DNA of 64,000 bases from Sinomonas albida (GTDB lineage: Bacteria > Actinomycetota > Actinomycetes > Actinomycetales > Micrococcaceae). The stretch lies in assembly GCF_004919045.1 (NCBI RefSeq), contig NZ_SWDW01000010.1, forward strand, positions 62,001 to 126,000, given 5' to 3'. The position numbers and the translations under genes were made by a program. The notes under the pieces are model-generated. The model was not told the DNA's origin. It saw only the letters and a list, made by a program, of their open reading frames with translations, and ran no database searches. Positions 62,312 to 64,000 of the stretch are shown here, piece by piece (the stretch's first letter is position 1; each line of letters opens with the position of its first letter).

Positions 62312-64000
62312 TCAGCCACGCTCGAGGAACACCTCCCGCTCCGGGTCCAGATAGTCGTCGATCGCCGCGGCCAGCTCCGGGTGCCGCTCGAGCTCGGGGT
62401 CGTCCCCGACGAGCTCGAGGGCATCCTCGCGGGCGCGCGCGATGACGTCGCCGTCGCGGAGCACCCGCAGGAGCCGGAGCGTCGAGCGCCGGCCCGACTG
62501 GCTTGCGCCCAGGATGTCGCCCTCGCGCCGGAATTCGAGATCACGCTGCGCGAGCTCAAACCCGTCTGTGCTCGCCGCGACGGCCGCGAGCCGCTCTCGG
62601 CTCGGGTGGCCGGGCTCGAGCCGCGTGACGAGGAGGCACGTTCCGGCGTGCCCGCCGCGGCCCACGCGGCCCCGCAGCTGATGCAGCTGCGCGATGCCGA
62701 AGCGGTCCGCGTCGAGGATGACCATGAGCGTCGCGTTGGGGACGTCGACGCCGACCTCGACCACCGTCGTCGCGACGAGGACACCCGTCTCCCCCGAGGC
62801 GAAGGCTCGCATCGCAGCCGCCTTCGACTCCGTGTCGAGCCGGCCATGCAGGACGCCGACCTTCACGCCGTCGAGCGCCGGCTCGGCCTCGAGCTGCTCG
62901 ACGATCTCCGTGACGGACACCGCCTGCGCCGGCTCGGGCGCCGCGAACGCCCCGCCCCACGTCGCCGCGTCGAGCGCGTCCAAGTCGTCCTCCCCCCGGT
63001 CGCCGGCTCCGATCGTGGGGCACACGACGTAGACCTGCCGCCCGGAGTCGACCTCTTCGCGGGCCCGCTGCCAGATGCGCCGCTCCCACAAGGGGTTCTC
63101 GACGAGGCCCACCGTGTGCGTGGCGATGGGCGATCGGCCCGCGGGGAGCTCGCGAAGGACAGACGTCTCGAGATCCCCGAAGACCGTCATCGCGACCGTC
63201 CGGGGAATGGGCGTCGCCGTCATGACGAGGAGATGCGGCGTTGCGAGGCTCTTGGCCCGGAGGGCGTCCCGCTGCTCGACTCCGAAGCGGTGCTGCTCGT
63301 CGACCACCACGAGGCCCAGATCCGCGAACTGCACGTTCTCGGACAGGAGCGCGTGGGTCCCGATGACGATGCCGGCCTGCCCGCTCGCGGCCGCGAGCAG
63401 GCTGCGCTTCTTCTCGGCGGCGGACTGCGAGCCCGTCAGCAGGGCGACCTCGACGCCGTCGTCACCGGCGCCGCCCAGGAGGCCCTCGCGCACGAGCGGC
63501 CCCAGCGTCGCGCGGATCGAGGCGTAGTGCTGGGACGCGAGGACCTCGGTGGGCGCAAGCAGCGCCGCCTGGCCGCCGTCGTCCACGACCTGGAGCATGG
63601 CGCGGAGGGCCACGACCGTCTTTCCCGAGCCGACCTCGCCTTGGAGCAGCCGGTTCATCGGGTGGGCCAGGGACAGCTCCTCGGCCAGGAGCTCGCCGAC
63701 GCCGCGCTGGCCCGCGGTGAGCTCGAACGGGAGCCCACGGTCGAACGCGTCGAGGAGGCCGCCGCGGCGCGCCGGACTCGGGCGGGACGGGAGGGCCGCA
63801 TGCTGGGCCCGCCGCCGCGCGAGCGCGGTCTGGAGCACGAGGGCCTCCTCGAAACGGAAGCGATCCTGCGCGAGGCGCCATTCGGCGTCGTTCTCCGGGA
63901 CGTGGATCATCCGGTAAGCCTCAGCCGCGGACGGGAAGCGGTACTTCCGGAGCAGCAGCTCCGGGACCGGTTCCGGAAGCGACTCCAGATCGAACGCGCC
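62312..64000 (-). CDS. recG: ATP-dependent DNA helicase RecG (5' end outside window)
   Basis: 563 C-terminal residues; the start lies beyond the right edge. RecG remodels stalled forks and Holliday junctions. Helicase motifs in order: Walker A LQGEVGSGKTVVALRAM, DEQHRFGVEQR, TATPIPRTVAM (with FGDLETSVLRELPAGR), VLHGRLDTESKAAAM and motif VI QLRGRVGRGGHAGTCLLVT. The wedge (OB) domain would lie in the missing part. Reads into rsmD and the two small genes after a 72-bp gap. Confidence 0.94.
   Translation of the reverse strand, partial: GAFDLESLPEPVPELLLRKYRFPSAAEAYRMIHVPENDAEWRLAQDRFRFEEALVLQTALARRRAQHAALPSRPSPARRGGLLDAFDRGLPFELTAGQRGVGELLAEELSLAHPMNRLLQGEVGSGKTVVALRAMLQVVDDGGQAALLAPTEVLASQHYASIRATLGPLVREGLLGGAGDDGVEVALLTGSQSAAEKKRSLLAAASGQAGIVIGTHALLSENVQFADLGLVVVDEQHRFGVEQRDALRAKSLATPHLLVMTATPIPRTVAMTVFGDLETSVLRELPAGRSPIATHTVGLVENPLWERRIWQRAREEVDSGRQVYVVCPTIGAGDRGEDDLDALDAATWGGAFAAPEPAQAVSVTEIVEQLEAEPALDGVKVGVLHGRLDTESKAAAMRAFASGETGVLVATTVVEVGVDVPNATLMVILDADRFGIAQLHQLRGRVGRGGHAGTCLLVTRLEPGHPSRERLAAVAASTDGFELAQRDLEFRREGDILGASQSGRRSTLRLLRVLRDGDVIARAREDALELVGDDPELERHPELAAAIDDYLDPEREVFLERG

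Overview
This 64 kb window is a stretch of actinobacterial chromosome, not a mobile element. The very high GC, frequent GTG/TTG starts, 4-bp ATGA/GTGA overlaps and actinobacterial markers (FasR-type PucR regulator, DUF3052, DUF3145, DUF2469, homodimeric AceE) point to Micrococcales. The gene content and order fit the Micrococcaceae (Arthrobacter/Sinomonas-like); the genus is an inference. Nothing looks like a prophage, transposase, plasmid or CRISPR locus.

Layout. 1-3668: a zinc-ribbon protein (cut by the edge), a NIF3 protein, MsrA, and the cysteine pair cysK-epsC. 3725-8793: a PAP2/LssY membrane phosphatase, a Tat-exported purple-acid-phosphatase-like enzyme, and 6-phosphogluconate dehydrogenase. 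9015-14396: an accessory catabolic block with an IdnO-like SDR, a beta-hydroxyacid dehydrogenase, a D-2-hydroxyacid dehydrogenase, an MHS-type transporter and an IclR regulator; three of its promoters share a 19-bp-spaced direct repeat. 14560-15742: a probable small hairpin RNA, tRNA-Val, and AhpE-type peroxiredoxin coupled to DUF3052. 16025-24618: aceE, then fasR and fabD-fabH-acpP-fabF, then DUF3145.

24856-62312 carries much of the conserved actinobacterial order, read mostly on the minus strand. It includes xerC-dprA-comM-yraN, DUF2469-rnhB-lepB-lepB-rplS, trmD-rimM-khpA-rpsP, ffh, amtB-glnK, ftsY, smc, mutM, rnc, rpmF, yceD and coaD. Insertions into this order include a VOC dioxygenase, TPP-riboswitch-controlled thiC, zwf, a second amtB, an MFS exporter and a secreted lysyl-oxidase-fold protein. 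The right end has a plus-strand aminotransferase and spermidine-synthase-like pair, then rsmD and the C-terminal part of recG.

The most unusual sequence is 44542-44882, between the two ammonium transporter loci. Eleven copies of a 17-bp element lie on an exact 31-bp pitch, five in one orientation and then six in the other. It lies where relatives carry glnD. Both amtB promoters carry 11-bp-phased GlnR-type pentamers and similarly placed leader hairpins, so the nitrogen-uptake region has three layers of apparent regulatory structure. Other regulatory signals are a palindrome shared by fasR and fabD, three palindromes upstream of xerC, a LacI-type palindrome near gnd, and a probable ATT start codon in yceD.
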